DNA of 64,000 nucleotides from Nocardioides luti (GTDB lineage Bacteria > Actinomycetota > Actinomycetes > Propionibacteriales > Nocardioidaceae), in contig NZ_JACKXE010000001.1 in assembly GCF_014212315.1 (NCBI RefSeq), forward strand, positions 1 through 64,000, read 5' to 3'. A program made the position numbers and the translations under genes. The notes beneath the pieces were generated by a model. The model was not told where the DNA came from. It saw only the letters and a list, made by a program, of their open reading frames with translations, and ran no database searches. Positions 1 to 8,674 of this stretch are shown here, piece after piece (within the stretch, counting starts at the first letter, position 1; each line of letters begins with the position of its first letter).

Positions 1-22
1 CTAATAGGCCGAGGGCTTGTCT
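1..22 (+). rRNA. rrl: 23S rRNA, extreme 3' end (partial)
   Basis: The window opens with the conserved 3'-terminal 23S motif ctaataggccgagggcttgt, which closes the terminal helix of actinobacterial 23S rRNA. Only this tail is inside the window. The exact mature 3' end is estimated. It shows that the window starts inside an rRNA operon read on the plus strand. Confidence 0.8.
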
Positions 23-213
23 TACACTCACTTTACTGAAACCACAACGACAAGTTGCCCCGCGATGTTCGCGTCCACGAACCAGACCACACCAGAACAC
101 CAAGTGTGTGATCAACTGAATAATGTGCACCCATAGATTTGGTGCCACCCCGCACCCACCACACCCCAACAGGGGTTGTCGGTGGAAGACAGGCCGGGGT
201 GGTGACCGCAAGA
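23..213 (+). other. 23S-5S internal transcribed spacer
   Basis: Spacer between the 23S tail and the 5S gene, visibly less GC-rich than the rest of the window. It contains a small inverted repeat, gttcg (67-71) with cgaac (78-82), that could be part of a precursor-rRNA processing stem. I see no tRNA gene or credible protein-coding gene here. Confidence 0.6.
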
Positions 214-332
214 GTTACGGCGGCCATAGCGAAAGGGAAACACCCGGTCCCATCCCGAACCCGGAAGTTAAGCCTTTCAGCGCCGATGGTACTGCAACCG
301 CAAGGTTGTGGGAGAGTAGGACGCCGCCGGAC
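214..332 (+). rRNA. rrf: 5S ribosomal RNA
   Basis: About 119 bases beginning gttacggcggccatagcg, with the hallmark 5S core around ccatcccgaacccggaagttaag and the 3' part gggagagtaggacgccgcc. The 5' and 3' ends (tacggcggc with gccgccgga) pair to form helix I. Length and termini fit an actinobacterial 5S. It ends the rRNA operon and is followed at once by an intrinsic terminator. Confidence 0.95.
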
Positions 333-341
333 ATTCTTTTG

Positions 342-376
342 AACAGGGCCATCCCTTCGGGGATGGCCCTGTTTGC
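342..376 (+). terminator. Rho-independent terminator of the rRNA operon
   Basis: A long perfect hairpin, with arm aacagggccatccc, loop ttcg and arm gggatggccctgtt, followed by a short T-rich run. The UUCG tetraloop and the position 10 bases after the 5S make the assignment strong. Confidence 0.93.
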
Positions 377-539
377 ATTTCCCGGGCAATTCCGTCGGAC
401 GTGGCGACGCTGACGGCTGGATCGTCGGCCCGGAAGCCGTCCCGCGTGCAGCTCCGTGCCGCGTTGTCCCCAGGCACGGCCGTGCCGGCTGCGCGTTGTC
501 CCCGCCCACCGGTTGCGTGGGCGTCGGAGGTGATGTGCC

Positions 540-905
540 ATGACAGCACAGAGAGAAGTGGGCGACGACGTCGTCGTCGCGGTGAACGAGGTGCGCCTGG
601 TCGGGAGGATCTCGCAGGCGCCGGAGCAGCGGACGCTGCCCAGCGGGGACGTCGTCTGGACCTTCCGGGTGGTGGTCGCCCGGCCGGCCGCGCAGGTGCG
701 GTCCCGTCAGAGCGTCGACACCCTCGAGTGCGCGGTGTGGGGCGGTCGAGTCCGTCGCTCCGTGGCCGGGTGGGGTGCGGGCGACGTGGTCGAGGTGTCG
801 GGAGCCCTGCGACGGCGGTTCTTCCGTGCCGGTGGGGCCACGGCGTCCCGTGTCGAGGTCGACGTCAGTGCCGGTCGGGTGCTCCGTCGAGCAGCGACCG
901 GATGA
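540..905 (+). CDS. SSB-like single-stranded DNA-binding protein, short form
   Basis: A 121-aa protein made of one OB-fold of the bacterial SSB family. VNEVRLVGRIS near residues 15-25, the strand VVWTFRVVVAR and VDTLECAVWGG match SSB family strands. Housekeeping SSB proteins carry a long glycine-rich linker and an acidic C-terminal tip that recruits repair proteins. This one stops just after the OB-fold, so it is more likely a paralogue than the essential replication SSB. The ATG is preceded by ggaggtgat at 526-534. Its 3' end overlaps the convergent DUF1015 gene by 41 bases. Confidence 0.8.
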   Translation: MTAQREVGDDVVVAVNEVRLVGRISQAPEQRTLPSGDVVWTFRVVVARPAAQVRSRQSVDTLECAVWGGRVRRSVAGWGAGDVVEVSGALRRRFFRAGGATASRVEVDVSAGRVLRRAATG

Positions 906-2004
906 GCACGCCGACGCTGGGCTTCGGCTGGAAGGAGGTGGCCTTCTCCGGGAGCAGCCGCCCGGCCGCCACGATCCGCAGCACCAGGTCGAAGTCCGGT
1001 GCGGGCATCAGCAGCGCCGTGCCCTTGCTCCGGGACAGGTGCGCCATCGCCTCCTCGACCGCGTGGTGGTAGCCGATCCGGGCGGGCTCGTCGGTCAGGG
1101 CGGGCACCAGCTGCTCGTGCAGGACCTCGACCGCGGCCCGCCCGTGGGGCACGGGGAGCGCGAGGGTCGCCCACGTGGTGCCGTCGGTCGCGGCCAGGCA
1201 CCCGGGCGCGAGGGCGCCCACGGCGGCGGTCTCGGTCGTGCGGTGGAAGGTTGCTCCGATGCGGTCGCAGGCGTCGCGGAGGTCGTCGAGGCCGGTGCCC
1301 ACGAGCACCCGGTGGATCGCGCCGAGGAAGAGCGGGGTCTCGTCCTGGTCGACGAGCATCGCGAGACCGAGGTCGTGGCTCCCACCGGGGTCGTCGCGCT
1401 GCAGGCGCAGGTAGGCGGCGTAGCGGTGATGGCCGTCCGCGATCAGGGCGCGCGACCCGGCGAGCGCCGCCTCCAGCGCGCCGAGGTCGTCGGGATCGGT
1501 GATCGCCCAGACCCGGTGCTCCTGCTCGGCCCGGTCCGTGAACTCGTGCGTGGGAGGCGCGGCGGCGACGCGCGCCAGCAGGGTCCGCACGGCGGCCGGC
1601 CCGCGGTGGACGAGGAGGATGGGCGCGGGATTCATCTGCATCTCGGCCATCCGCTCGGCGAGCTCCTCCGCCTGGGCCGGGTGCACGCCCTCGTGCGGGT
1701 AGACCGCCCGGTCGGCGCGCGAGGTGGCCCGGCGGGAGATGTCCAGCGCGCCGACGAGGCCGCGTACGACGATGCCGGCCACGGTGTACTCGTGCAGGTA
1801 GACCGCGGGCTCGGTGTCGTGGTGCACCAGACCGCGGCGCTCCCACGAGGTCAACCGCGCCGCGACGTCGCGGTAGGGGCGTGCGAAGGCCCGCGCGGAC
1901 GACGGGTCGCCGATCCGGCTCGGCGAGAGCATGAGGCCGCGGAACGGGTACAGACGCAGCGGACCGGCGACGTACGGAGGCGTGACCACCGCGCTGGAGT
2001 CCAT
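865..2004 (-). CDS. DUF1015 family protein
   Basis: A 379-aa cytosolic protein of the DUF1015 family, whose function is not established. Typical family features are LRLYPFRGLML near the N-terminus, a central ADGHHRYAAYLRLQ segment and a C-terminal YHHAVEEAM region. The ATG at 2004 lies exactly six bases after a TACGAT -10 box (minus strand), so the mRNA is probably leaderless. The gene is convergent with the SSB-like gene and divergent from the HAD phosphatase gene. Confidence 0.82.
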   Translation of the reverse strand: MDSSAVVTPPYVAGPLRLYPFRGLMLSPSRIGDPSSARAFARPYRDVAARLTSWERRGLVHHDTEPAVYLHEYTVAGIVVRGLVGALDISRRATSRADRAVYPHEGVHPAQAEELAERMAEMQMNPAPILLVHRGPAAVRTLLARVAAAPPTHEFTDRAEQEHRVWAITDPDDLGALEAALAGSRALIADGHHRYAAYLRLQRDDPGGSHDLGLAMLVDQDETPLFLGAIHRVLVGTGLDDLRDACDRIGATFHRTTETAAVGALAPGCLAATDGTTWATLALPVPHGRAAVEVLHEQLVPALTDEPARIGYHHAVEEAMAHLSRSKGTALLMPAPDFDLVLRIVAAGRLLPEKATSFQPKPSVGVLIRSLLDGAPDRH

Positions 2005-2016
2005 CGGAGCATCGTA
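2005..2016 (-). promoter_or_regulatory. Leaderless -10 element of the DUF1015 gene
   Basis: On the minus strand TACGAT (2016-2011) is followed by six bases, then ATG. This spacing puts the transcription start at or next to the start codon. The assignment rests on pattern and on recurrence elsewhere in the window. Confidence 0.6.
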
Positions 2017-2067
2017 GGGTGCCCCGACGCCCGGACACCGGGACGCCACGACCCCGAGGAGCCCCGC

Positions 2068-3066
2068 ATGCTCGGCACGACCACCGAACCGCTGATCGCG
2101 GCGTACGACCTGGCCATGCTCGACCTCGACGGTGTGGTCTACGTGGGCGGCGAGGCGGTCCCCGGTGCGCCGGAGCACCTCGGTGAGGTGCGTACGAGCG
2201 GGATGCGGGTCGCCTTTGTCACCAACAACGCCTCGCGGCCCCCCGAGACCGTGGCCGAGCACCTGCGCGATCTCGGCGTCGAGGCCGGGACCGACGACGT
2301 CGTCACCTCCGCCCAGGCGGCCGCCCGGGTGCTCGCGGAGCGCTTCGGCGAGGGGGCGCGGGTCGTGCTGCTGGGGGCCGTGGGTCTCGAGCAGGCGCTG
2401 CGTGCCGAGGGGCTCGAGCCCGTGGAGGTGGCCGACGACGCGGTGGCGGTGGTGACGGGGTACGGCCCGGACGTCCTCTGGCGCGACATCATGCGGGCCG
2501 CGGTGCGGGTGAAGGACGGGCTGCCGTGGGTGGCGAGCAACACCGACTACACGATCCCGACGGGGTACGGCGTCGCTCCTGGCCACGGGGTGCTCGTGGA
2601 GACGCTGCAGAACTTCACGGGCGTCGAGCCCGTGGTGGCCGGCAAGCCGCAGCGGCCGCTGCTCGACGAGACCGTGCGCCGGGTCGGCGGCGAGCGGCCG
2701 CTGATGGTCGGCGACCGGCTCGACACCGACATCGAGGGAGCGCGCAACGCGGAGGTGGACTCCCTGCTCGTGCTGACCGGGGTGACCGGGCTCAGCGAGC
2801 TGGTCGCCGCCACCCCGGCCGAGCGGCCGACGTACCTCGCGCCCGACCTCGCCGGGCTGCTCGAGGCCCACGAGGCTCCCGACAGCGGTGACGACGGCTG
2901 GACGCTCGGCGGCTGGACCGGCCGGGTGGACGACGGCCGGCTGGCGGTCGAGGGCGAGGGCTCGGCGGGGGACTGGTGGCGGGTCGTCGCCGAGGCGTCG
3001 TGGGAGCACCTCGACGCTGCGGGCGAGCCGGCCGACACCTCCGGCCTGAGCGTGCCCGACGCCTGA
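2068..3066 (+). CDS. HAD-IIA family sugar/nucleotide phosphatase (NagD-like)
   Basis: A 332-aa HAD-superfamily hydrolase. Motif I is LDLDGVVY (nucleophile D19 and D21), motif II is VTNNAS, the motif III lysine is in AGKPQRPL, and motif IV is MVGDRLDTDI. This matches the NagD/PGP subfamily, which dephosphorylates small sugar or nucleotide phosphates; the substrate cannot be read from sequence. The catalytic domain ends near residue 270, and a tryptophan-rich extension of about 60 residues (WTLGGWTGR..., DWWRVVAEASW) follows. Mycobacteria have a homologue at the same place (Rv1692), upstream of tlyA. Confidence 0.88.
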   Translation: MLGTTTEPLIAAYDLAMLDLDGVVYVGGEAVPGAPEHLGEVRTSGMRVAFVTNNASRPPETVAEHLRDLGVEAGTDDVVTSAQAAARVLAERFGEGARVVLLGAVGLEQALRAEGLEPVEVADDAVAVVTGYGPDVLWRDIMRAAVRVKDGLPWVASNTDYTIPTGYGVAPGHGVLVETLQNFTGVEPVVAGKPQRPLLDETVRRVGGERPLMVGDRLDTDIEGARNAEVDSLLVLTGVTGLSELVAATPAERPTYLAPDLAGLLEAHEAPDSGDDGWTLGGWTGRVDDGRLAVEGEGSAGDWWRVVAEASWEHLDAAGEPADTSGLSVPDA

Positions 3067-3083
3067 GGCGGCCGCGCGGGCGG

Positions 3084-3095
3084 TAGCCTCGGACC
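3084..3095 (+). promoter_or_regulatory. Leaderless -10 element of the 71-aa protein
   Basis: TAGCCT (3084-3089), six bases, then ATG at 3096. Same geometry as the DUF1015, GNAT and LicD promoters. It suggests that the small protein and the downstream tlyA-nadK-recN run have their own promoter. Confidence 0.55.
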
Positions 3096-3311
3096 ATGAG
3101 CGAGACCGACCACGCGGACGAGCAGTACGACGGCTCCGACCCGTCGCCCGCCCCGGAGCCGGTGCGCACCGGCGTGGACCGGGTCGACACCGTCATCGCC
3201 GCCGTCGAGGCGCTCGAGGAGCGCCCGATCGAGGAGCACGTCGGCGTCTTCGAGAGCGCCCACGACCACCTGCGTCGCGCGCTGGACCACCAGCCCGCCG
3301 ACCCCGCCTGA
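3096..3311 (+). CDS. Small conserved acidic protein upstream of tlyA
   Basis: A 71-aa acidic protein with an unstructured N-terminus followed by an amphipathic stretch (VDTVIAAVEALEERPIEEHVGVFESAHDHL). Function unknown. A short open frame at this position between the HAD phosphatase and tlyA is common in actinobacteria (M. tuberculosis has Rv1693 there). It has no signal peptide. It ends 7 bases before the tlyA start, so the two genes are probably co-translated. Confidence 0.75.
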   Translation: MSETDHADEQYDGSDPSPAPEPVRTGVDRVDTVIAAVEALEERPIEEHVGVFESAHDHLRRALDHQPADPA

Positions 3312-3318
3312 CCCGCCC

Positions 3319-4158
3319 GTGCCTCCCCGTCGCCTCCGGCTCGACGCCGAGCTGGTCCGCCGCGGCCTGGCCCGCTCGCGCGAGCACGCCAGCGAGCTGA
3401 TCGCGAACGGCCGGGTGAAGGTCTCCGGCGCGGTCGCGACCAAGCCCGCGACCGCGATCACCACCGACGTCGCGCTCGTGGTGTCGGAGAGCCCGGACGG
3501 ACCCGACTACGTCTCCCGCGGCGGCCACAAGCTGGCGGGTGCGCTGGCGGCGTTCGGCCCGGCCGGCCTCGAGGTGCGGGGCCGACGCTGCCTCGACGCG
3601 GGAGCCTCGACCGGCGGCTTCACCGACGTGCTGCTGCGCGCGGACGCCGGGCAGGTGGTCGCGGTCGACGTGGGCTACGGCCAGCTCGCGTGGAAGCTCC
3701 GCCAGGACGACCGGGTCGTCGTGCACGACCGGATGAACGTCCGGGAGCTGACGACCGAGGCGATCGGCGGCCCCGTCGACGTGGTGGTCGGCGACCTCAG
3801 CTTCATCTCGCTCGAGCTCGTGCTGGACGCCCTGCTCGGCGTGACCGCCCCGGACGGCGACCTCGCGCTGATGGTCAAGCCCCAGTTCGAGGTCGGCAAG
3901 GACCGGGTCGGCAAGGGCGGAGTGGTGCGCGACCTCGACCTGAGGGCCGAGGCCGTCAACGGTGTCGCCGCGGCGGCCGCCCGCCGGGGCTGGGGCGCGC
4001 GCATGGTCGTGACCAGCCCGTTGCCCGGCCCGTCCGGCAACGTGGAGTTCTTCCTGTGGCTGCGCCGGGGGGACCCGACCATCGACGCCGACCACATCCA
4101 CAGCGTCGTGGTGGCAGCCGACCCGTTGGGGGTCCCGGGTGAGAAGGTGGACCCGTGA
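3319..4158 (+). CDS. tlyA: 16S/23S rRNA 2'-O-methyltransferase TlyA
   Basis: A 279-aa S4-domain methyltransferase that adds 2'-O-methyl groups to cytidines in 16S and 23S rRNA; in mycobacteria its loss gives capreomycin resistance. Residues 1-60 form the S4 RNA-binding fold (RLDAELVRRGLARSREHA). SRGGHKLAGAL follows, then the SAM site LDAGASTGGFTDVLL and the catalytic-region motifs VVGDLSFIS and KPQFEVGK. The start is GTG 3319. The stop shares bases with the nadK start (GTGA overlap), so the pair is translationally coupled. Confidence 0.95.
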   Translation: MPPRRLRLDAELVRRGLARSREHASELIANGRVKVSGAVATKPATAITTDVALVVSESPDGPDYVSRGGHKLAGALAAFGPAGLEVRGRRCLDAGASTGGFTDVLLRADAGQVVAVDVGYGQLAWKLRQDDRVVVHDRMNVRELTTEAIGGPVDVVVGDLSFISLELVLDALLGVTAPDGDLALMVKPQFEVGKDRVGKGGVVRDLDLRAEAVNGVAAAAARRGWGARMVVTSPLPGPSGNVEFFLWLRRGDPTIDADHIHSVVVAADPLGVPGEKVDP

Positions 4159-5147
4159 CCGACACCGCGCCGCCCGCTGCCCCCATGACGGGCCGGCGGG
4201 TCCTCATGCTGGCGCACACCGGCCGCGACGACGCGCGTGAGGTCTCGCGGGCCTTCTGCAAGGCGCTGACCAGCAACGGCATCGTGGTCCGGCTGCTCGC
4301 CAAGGAGGCCGCCGACCTCGGGCTCGACCAGGACCAGCTGGGTGCGGCCCTCGAGATCGCCGACAGCGAGGACGAGGCCGACACGGGGTGCGAGCTCGCC
4401 CTGGTCATCGGCGGCGACGGCACGATCCTGCGCGCCGCCGAGATCACCCACGCCAGCGGCACCCCGGTCCTGGGCGTGAACCTCGGGCACGTGGGCTTCC
4501 TGGCCGAGGCGGAGTACGACGACGTCGAGTCGACCATCGACGCGATCGTGCACAAGCGCTACACCACCGAGGACCGGCTCACCCTCGACGTCACCGTGCA
4601 CCGCGACGGCGAGGTCGTGATGAGCACGTTCGCGCTCAACGAGGCCAGCGTCGAGAAGGCCGCCCGCGAGCGGATGCTCGAGGTCGTCGTCGAGGTCGAC
4701 GGGCGTCCCCTCTCGCGCTGGGGCTGCGACGGCGTGGTCTGCGCGACCCCGACCGGCTCCACGGCGTACAACTTCAGCGCCGGCGGCCCCATCGTCTGGC
4801 CCGACGTCGAGGCGCTCCTGCTGGTCCCGATCAGCGCGCACGCGCTCTTCGCCCGGCCGCTCGTGGTGTCCCCGCACTCCGTGCTCGCCGTCGAGGTGCT
4901 GGCCCGCACCGAAGGGGCCGGCGTGCTGTGGTGCGACGGCCGTCGCGCGGTGGACCTGCCCCCGGGCGCCCGCATCGAGGTCCGTCGCGGGCCTCGCCCG
5001 GTCCGGCTGGTCCGGCTGCACCAGGCCCCGTTCGGCGACCGGCTCGTCGCGAAGTTCGGCCTGCCCGTCGAGGGCTGGCGCGGGTCCAGCGAGCGGCGCC
5101 GGCGGCTCGCGGCCGAGGGTGCCCCGGAGGACGCGTCCCGTGCTTGA
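4155..5147 (+). CDS. nadK: NAD kinase
   Basis: A 330-aa ATP/polyphosphate NAD kinase making NADP. It shows the GGDGT nucleotide motif (residues 86-90), NEASVEKA and the glycine-rich TPTGSTAYNFSAGGP block. Slightly long because of an N-terminal extension. GTG 4155 overlaps the tlyA stop, and its own stop overlaps recN by 8 bases. The tlyA-nadK-recN order is conserved across actinobacteria. Confidence 0.96.
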   Translation: MTDTAPPAAPMTGRRVLMLAHTGRDDAREVSRAFCKALTSNGIVVRLLAKEAADLGLDQDQLGAALEIADSEDEADTGCELALVIGGDGTILRAAEITHASGTPVLGVNLGHVGFLAEAEYDDVESTIDAIVHKRYTTEDRLTLDVTVHRDGEVVMSTFALNEASVEKAARERMLEVVVEVDGRPLSRWGCDGVVCATPTGSTAYNFSAGGPIVWPDVEALLLVPISAHALFARPLVVSPHSVLAVEVLARTEGAGVLWCDGRRAVDLPPGARIEVRRGPRPVRLVRLHQAPFGDRLVAKFGLPVEGWRGSSERRRRLAAEGAPEDASRA

Positions 5148-6900
5148 GGAGATCCGGATCGGCTCGCTCGGCGTCATCGAGTCGTCGACGCTGGAGCTCG
5201 GCCCCGGGCTGACCGTCATCACCGGTGAGACCGGTGCCGGCAAGACCATGATCGTCACCGCCCTGGGCCTGCTGCTGGGCGGTCGGTCCGACAGCGGCGC
5301 GGTCCGCACGGGCGCCCGCTCCGCCCGCGTCGAGGGCGTCGTCCGGGTGGACGGCCTGCCCGACTTCGCCCGCGCGGTCGAGGACGCCGGCGGCGAGGTC
5401 GAGGACGGCATCGTCGTGCTCGCCCGCAACGTGTCGGCCGAGGGTCGCAGCCGGGCCTTCGTCGGCGGGGCGTCGGTCCCGGTCTCGGCGCTCGCCGAGG
5501 TCGCCGAGCCTCTGGTCGCCGTGCACGGCCAGTCCGACCAGCACCGGCTGCTGCGGCCGCGAGCCCAGCGCGAGGCGCTCGACCGCTTCGGCGGCGAGCA
5601 CACGGCCGCGCTGGCGGCGACGTACGCCAGCCTCTTCCACGACCTCGACGCCACCGAGCGCGAGCTCGAGGAGGTCGTGGCGACCGCCCGCGACCGGGCC
5701 CGCGAGGCGGACCTGCTGCGCTTCGGCCTGACCGAGATCGAGGCGGTCTCGCCGGAGCCGGGGGAGGACGCGACGCTCGCGGCCGAGGAGACCCGGCTGG
5801 GCTTCGCCGACACGCTGCGCACCGCGGCCGAGCAGGCGCGCGAGGCGCTCTCAAGCGAGCAGGGCGACCCCGACACGCTGGCGACCGCCTCGGCGGCGCG
5901 GACGCTGCTCGACGGGGTCCGTGAGCACGATCCGGAGGCGGGGGAGCTGGCCGACCGGCTGGCCGAGATCACCTACCTGCTCTCCGACCTCGCGGCCGAC
6001 GTCGCGTCGTACGCCGCCCGCATCGACACCGACCCGGCCCGGCTGGCCGGGGTCTCGGAGCGGCGCGCCGCGCTGACGGCACTCACCCGGAAGTACGGCG
6101 ACACCATCGACGAGGTGCTCGCGTGGTCGGAGCAGTCGGCCACGCGACTGCTCGACCTCGACAACACCGACGGGCGCATCGAGGAGCTCCGCTCCGAGCA
6201 GCAGCGGCTGCGCGGCGAGCTGGCCGAGGCCGGTGCCGCGCTCTCCACGGCTCGCACCGCCTCGGCCGTCCGGCTCGCCGAGGAGGTCACCGCCGAGCTG
6301 ACCCTGCTGGCGATGCCGCACGCCCGGCTCGAGATCAGCGTCGTGCAGCACGAGGTCGACCGCGCGAGCGCCGAGGCGGCCACGAGCCGCGGGCCGCTGA
6401 AGGTCGGCAAGCGCTGGCTGAAGTACGCCCCCTCCGGGCTCGACGAGGTCGAGCTGCTGCTGGCGGCGAACACCGGCTCCGAGCCGCGACCGCTGAACAA
6501 GGGCGCGTCCGGGGGTGAGCTGTCGCGCGTGATGCTGGCCCTCGAGGTCGCCCTCGCCGGGACCAGCCCCGTCCCGACGTTCGTCTTCGACGAGGTCGAC
6601 GCCGGGGTCGGCGGCACTGCCGCCGTCGAGGTCGGGCGCCGCCTCGCGCAGCTGGCGCAGAACGCCCAGGTCCTGGTCGTGACGCACCTGCCCCAGGTCG
6701 CGGCGTACGCCGACCGCCACGTGGTGGTCGAGAAGTCGCACGACGGCACCGTCACGAGCTCGGGGCTCACCGTCCTCGACGACGACCAGCGTGAGCGGGA
6801 GCTCTCCCGGATGCTCGCCGGGCTCACCGACTCCGACACGGCCCTCGCGCACGCCCGCGAGCTGCTCGAGGTCGCCCAGCCGGCTAGGGCGCTGGGCTGA
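5140..6900 (+). CDS. recN: DNA repair protein RecN
   Basis: A 586-aa SMC-like ATPase of double-strand-break repair. Walker A GETGAGKT is at 29-36. A coiled-coil region rich in Glu, Arg and Ala fills the middle. The ABC signature (KGASGGELSR), Walker B (TFVFDEVDAGVGG) and the switch VVTHLPQVAA close the head. The start GTG 5140 gives VLEEIRIGSLG, matching the usual RecN N-terminus; a more upstream in-frame start would add a short unconserved stretch. No LexA box can sit directly before it because it begins inside nadK. Its 3' end overlaps the convergent GH13 gene by 17 bases. Confidence 0.95.
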   Translation: MLEEIRIGSLGVIESSTLELGPGLTVITGETGAGKTMIVTALGLLLGGRSDSGAVRTGARSARVEGVVRVDGLPDFARAVEDAGGEVEDGIVVLARNVSAEGRSRAFVGGASVPVSALAEVAEPLVAVHGQSDQHRLLRPRAQREALDRFGGEHTAALAATYASLFHDLDATERELEEVVATARDRAREADLLRFGLTEIEAVSPEPGEDATLAAEETRLGFADTLRTAAEQAREALSSEQGDPDTLATASAARTLLDGVREHDPEAGELADRLAEITYLLSDLAADVASYAARIDTDPARLAGVSERRAALTALTRKYGDTIDEVLAWSEQSATRLLDLDNTDGRIEELRSEQQRLRGELAEAGAALSTARTASAVRLAEEVTAELTLLAMPHARLEISVVQHEVDRASAEAATSRGPLKVGKRWLKYAPSGLDEVELLLAANTGSEPRPLNKGASGGELSRVMLALEVALAGTSPVPTFVFDEVDAGVGGTAAVEVGRRLAQLAQNAQVLVVTHLPQVAAYADRHVVVEKSHDGTVTSSGLTVLDDDQRERELSRMLAGLTDSDTALAHARELLEVAQPARALG

Positions 6901-8581
6901 GGTAGATCCGGGCCTCCCAGCCCGCCAGCGTGCTGGTCGCGGGGCCGAGGACCGGCTCGTTCAGCGGCAGGTTGCCCAGCAGCAGGCGCGCGCCGTGCCA
7001 GTCCGGCAGGTCCAGCGCCAGCGGCTCGCGGCCGCAGTTGGCCACCACGAGCATTCGCTCGTCGGTGGTGGACCGGGTGTAGGCCCACAGGACCGGGTGG
7101 TCGAGCCCGATCGACGTCACGTCGCCCTCGACGAGGATCGGCAGCCGGTGCCGGAGGTCGATGAGGCGCCGGTAGTGCGCGAACACCGACGCGGGGTCGT
7201 CGACCTGCGCCGCGGCGTTGAGCCAGGTGTGGTTGGGGTTGACCGCGAGCCAGGGCGTGCCGGTCGTGAAGCCGGCGTGCGGCGAGGCGTCCCACTGCAC
7301 GGGCGTCCGCGCGTTGTCGCGGCTGATGTGCGCCAGCCCCGTGAGCGCGGCCTCCTGGTCGCGGCCCCGCGCGACCACCTCGGCCCAGTAGTTGACCGCC
7401 TCGGTGTCGCGGTGCTCGCCGGCGCCGGCGAACGGGTAGTTCGTCATGCCGAGCTCTTCGCCCTGGTAGACGTACGGCGTGCCGCGCAGGCCGTGCAGGA
7501 CGGTTGCGAGCGCCGTGGCCGAGGCGCGCCAGTACGCCGGGTCGTCGTCGCCGAAGCGGGACACCACGCGCGGCTGGTCGTGGTTGTTCCAGTAGAGGCT
7601 GTTCCAGCCGACGTCGGCAAGGGCGTCCTGCCAGCGGTGCAGGGACCGCTTGAGGACCGGGAGGTCGAGACCGACGTAGTCGAACTTGTCGTCGGGCCCC
7701 TGGTCGACGGTGACGTGCTCGAACTGGAAGACCATGTCGACCTCGCGCCGGGCCGGGTCGGTGTAGTCCCGGGCCCGCTCGGGCGTGACACCCGGCATCT
7801 CGCCGACGGTGAGGAAGTGGCCCTCGCGGCCGCCGAACACCTCCCGGGTCATCTCGGCCAGGTGCTCGTGCACCCGCGGCCCGTCCGCGAAGAGGTCGAA
7901 GGCGTTGACGAACTCCTGACCGGGCACGGGCGGGGCGTCCGGGAGCCCGTCCGGCTTGGAGATGAAGTTGATGACGTCCATCCGGAAGCCGTCCACCCCG
8001 CGGTCGAGCCACCAGCGCATCATCGCGTGCACAGCCGCCCGGACCTCGGGGTTCTCCCAGTTCAGGTCGGGCTGCTTGCGGTGGAAGAGGTGGAGGTAGG
8101 CCTGTCCGGTGGCCTGGTGGACCGTCCACGCCGGTCCGCCGAAGAACGAGCCCCAGTTGTTGGGGAGCGCTCCGTCCGGGGCGTCGCGCCAGACGTACCA
8201 GTCGCGCTTCGGGTTGTCCGGCGACGACGCCGACTCCACGAACCACGGGTGCTCGTCGGAGGTGTGGTTCACGACGAGGTCCATCACCAGCTTCATGCCG
8301 CGCGCGTGCAGCCCGGCGACCAGCTCGTCGAGCTGCTCGAGGGTGCCGAACAGCGGGTCGATGTCGCAGTAGTCGCTGATGTCGTAGCCGTTGTCGGCCT
8401 GCGGGGAGCGGTGCACGGGGGAGAGCCAGACGACGTCGACCCCGAGGCTCTCGAGGTGGTCGAGCCGGGCGATGATGCCGCCGAGGTCACCGATCCCGTC
8501 GCCGTCGGAGTCGGCGAAGCTGCGGGGGTAGATCTGGTAGACCACGGCGGAGGCCCACCAGGCGCGCGTCTCGGTGCTCAC
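6884..8581 (-). CDS. GH13 alpha-glucosidase / oligo-1,6-glucosidase
   Basis: A 565-aa cytosolic (beta/alpha)8 glycosidase. Conserved regions: DLVVNHTSDEH (region I), DGFRMDVINF with nucleophile D202, VGEMPG with acid/base E261, and NNHDQPR with transition-state stabiliser D335. The signature QPDLNWENPEVR is typical of the alpha-glucosidase/oligo-1,6-glucosidase subfamilies. It likely releases glucose from malto- or isomalto-oligosaccharides. No signal peptide. The GTG start at 8581 gives VSTETRAWW. No sugar transporter or LacI regulator is beside it, so it looks like a solitary insertion in the recN-steA interval. Confidence 0.93.
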   Translation of the reverse strand: MSTETRAWWASAVVYQIYPRSFADSDGDGIGDLGGIIARLDHLESLGVDVVWLSPVHRSPQADNGYDISDYCDIDPLFGTLEQLDELVAGLHARGMKLVMDLVVNHTSDEHPWFVESASSPDNPKRDWYVWRDAPDGALPNNWGSFFGGPAWTVHQATGQAYLHLFHRKQPDLNWENPEVRAAVHAMMRWWLDRGVDGFRMDVINFISKPDGLPDAPPVPGQEFVNAFDLFADGPRVHEHLAEMTREVFGGREGHFLTVGEMPGVTPERARDYTDPARREVDMVFQFEHVTVDQGPDDKFDYVGLDLPVLKRSLHRWQDALADVGWNSLYWNNHDQPRVVSRFGDDDPAYWRASATALATVLHGLRGTPYVYQGEELGMTNYPFAGAGEHRDTEAVNYWAEVVARGRDQEAALTGLAHISRDNARTPVQWDASPHAGFTTGTPWLAVNPNHTWLNAAAQVDDPASVFAHYRRLIDLRHRLPILVEGDVTSIGLDHPVLWAYTRSTTDERMLVVANCGREPLALDLPDWHGARLLLGNLPLNEPVLGPATSTLAGWEARIYLSPAP

Positions 8582-8674
8582 CACCCGCACTCTTCCAGAT
8601 GCCGGCCGCTCCCGACGCGCCCGGACCCGTGGGTTGCGGAGACGCCGTACGACCGGCTGAGACGATGGACGGTC

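Noticed and set aside
33..549. Open frames over the 23S-5S spacer and 5S rRNA
   Set aside because: They overlap rRNA genes and the terminator and have no coding character.
5100..5139. LexA-type SOS box upstream of recN
   Set aside because: The recN start lies inside nadK and no GAAC-N4-GTTC-like palindrome is visible there.
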